Source of the DNA: Flavobacteriaceae bacterium UBA5950
GTDB taxonomy: Bacteria > Bacteroidota > Bacteroidia > Flavobacteriales > Flavobacteriaceae
Reading direction: 5' to 3'
Assembly (NCBI GenBank): GCA_002430545.1
Contig: DJCM01000004.1
Coordinates: forward strand, 62,001-126,000
Length of the DNA: 64,000 nucleotides
Positions 63,237 through 64,000 of the stretch are shown here, piece by piece. Both the position numbers and the translations under genes were made by a program. The first letter of the stretch is position 1, and each line of letters starts with the position of its first letter. The notes under the pieces were generated by a model. The model saw nothing but the letters and a program-made list of their open reading frames with translations. It ran no database searches and was not told where the DNA came from.

Positions 63237-64000
63237 GTGATTGATTTACTCAAAAATACCGCTTTTTTTGTCTTTGTTGTTTCAAACATCAGCCTTTTTG
63301 CGCAGGTGCAACCAGGTGCACACCAGACAGATGAATATCTGCCGCTTTTGATTGGTAAGGAGGTCGGTGTTATTGGTAATCAAAGTAGTCTAGTGATAAT
63401 CGATGAAAAAAAGGTTCATTTGATCGATCATTTGATCGAACAAGGAGTTGACATCAGCAAAGTATTTGCGCCAGAGCATGGGTTTAGGGGTAAAGATGAT
63501 GCAGGTGCCTTGATCGATGATGAAGTTGATGCAAAAACTGGCATTCACATTGTTTCACTTCATGGAAAAACGCGAAAGCCAACTCCCAAACACTTGGAGG
63601 ATATCGATGTTCTAGTTTTTGATATTCAAGATGTTGGTGTACGATTTTTTACCTATTTATCTACTTTGCATTTGGTATTAGAGGCCTGTGCAGATGCAGG
63701 CGTTGCTGTCATAGTCCTCGATCGACCCAATCCCAATGCGCACTATGTAGATGGCCCTGTTATGGAAAAAGAAAACCAAAGCTTTTTGGGTAAAGTTCCC
63801 ATCCCTCTTGTCTATGGAATGACGATTGGTGAATATGCTCAAATGTTGGTCGGAGAACAGTGGCTAGATACCAACAATAGTGTATCACTCCAAGTGATTA
63901 ATATCAAAAATTATACTCACAATACTCCTTATAAATTCCCAACTCGTCCCTCTCCAAACTTACCCAATATGCAATCCTTGATGTTGTATCCGAGTTTGGG
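63237..64000 (+). CDS. DUF1343 protein, NamZ-like exo-N-acetylmuramidase, 3' end cut by window edge
   Basis: The frame opens with GTG at 63237 and gives a clean signal peptide (MIDLLKNTAFFVFVVSNISLFAQ), so the protein is exported. Family blocks follow: VGVIGNQSSLV near residue 41, VFAPEHGFRGKDDAG near 75 (the catalytic-region PEHG), VFDIQDVGVRFFTYLSTLH near 128, VLDRPNPNAHYVDGPVM near 160 and TRPSPNLPNMQSLMLYPSLG at the edge. These match the DUF1343 family, to which the exo-beta-N-acetylmuramidase NamZ belongs, suggesting peptidoglycan turnover or recycling. The first 254 codons are present; the gene continues beyond 64000. Confidence 0.88.
   Translation, partial: MIDLLKNTAFFVFVVSNISLFAQVQPGAHQTDEYLPLLIGKEVGVIGNQSSLVIIDEKKVHLIDHLIEQGVDISKVFAPEHGFRGKDDAGALIDDEVDAKTGIHIVSLHGKTRKPTPKHLEDIDVLVFDIQDVGVRFFTYLSTLHLVLEACADAGVAVIVLDRPNPNAHYVDGPVMEKENQSFLGKVPIPLVYGMTIGEYAQMLVGEQWLDTNNSVSLQVINIKNYTHNTPYKFPTRPSPNLPNMQSLMLYPSL
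63251..63258 (-). promoter_or_regulatory. -7 box of the permease gene
   Basis: Minus strand TATTTTTG, a perfect TAnnTTTG, 17 bases before the TTG start at 63233. It lies inside the signal-peptide codons of the DUF1343 gene. Confidence 0.45.

Overview
The window looks like ordinary core chromosome of a member of the Bacteroidota, most likely a marine-type flavobacterium (order Flavobacteriales). The evidence is the gene content: a Bacteroidetes-type CarB without its allosteric domain, a GlmU-like sugar nucleotidyltransferase, DUF4199, DUF4252 and DUF6580 proteins, and a bacillithiol-type BshC. Promoters carry the Bacteroidetes -7 element TAnnTTTG, sometimes with a TTG or TTTG at -33, and clear Shine-Dalgarno sites are generally absent. 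By eye the DNA is AT-rich. I found no insertion sequences, prophage, CRISPR array, rRNA or tRNA gene.

Layout. 1-9.8 kb: end of a CCA-adding enzyme, heme A synthase, a pRiA4b ORF-3-like protein, an unknown protein with kinase-fold motifs, uvrB, a bactofilin-like gene, a small heat-shock protein, sucC and lysA. 10-20.9 kb, all on the minus strand: mnmA, yidC, pyrG, a LysM protein, guaA, bshC and the rplI-rpsR-rpsF ribosomal operon. 21-35.7 kb: priA, rlmH-rdgB, an exported carboxypeptidase-regulatory-like protein, purB, a DUF4252 protein, an S41 peptidase, a btuB-like receptor behind a cobalamin riboswitch with a divergent DUF6580 membrane gene, rmuC, carB and rpmH. 35.8-43 kb: a TPR membrane protein, a hydrolase/lytic transglycosylase pair, a small GNAT-like protein, mtaB, an orphan peptide-binding lipoprotein, a tiny gene with an apparent frameshift, a GlmU-like protein and rpmE2. 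43-53 kb: DUF4199 protein, glycosyltransferase, phosphosugar mutase, MsbA-like ABC exporter, RsmB-like methyltransferase and purL. 53-61 kb: a fatty-acid beta-oxidation cluster (acyl-CoA ligase, MarR regulator, fadN-, fadA- and fadE-like genes). 61-64 kb: a cysteine/cystathionine synthase, a LolE-type permease and the start of a DUF1343 (NamZ-like) gene cut by the window edge.

How it fits together. Purine (purB, purL, guaA) and pyrimidine (pyrG, carB) synthesis, translation, envelope building and beta-oxidation dominate. The beta-oxidation cluster is plausibly self-regulated, because a perfect palindrome lies at the marR promoter. B12 uptake is plausibly under riboswitch control.

The least ordinary signals are: (1) a very short conserved-looking protein at 41.2-41.3 kb readable only by a one-base shift at an A7 run; (2) seven or more genes whose -7 promoter box ends only 3-7 bases before the start codon, implying leaderless transcripts; (3) an unannotated protein with kinase-like catalytic motifs at 2.8-3.9 kb; (4) an open frame continuing in phase past the bactofilin stop codon.
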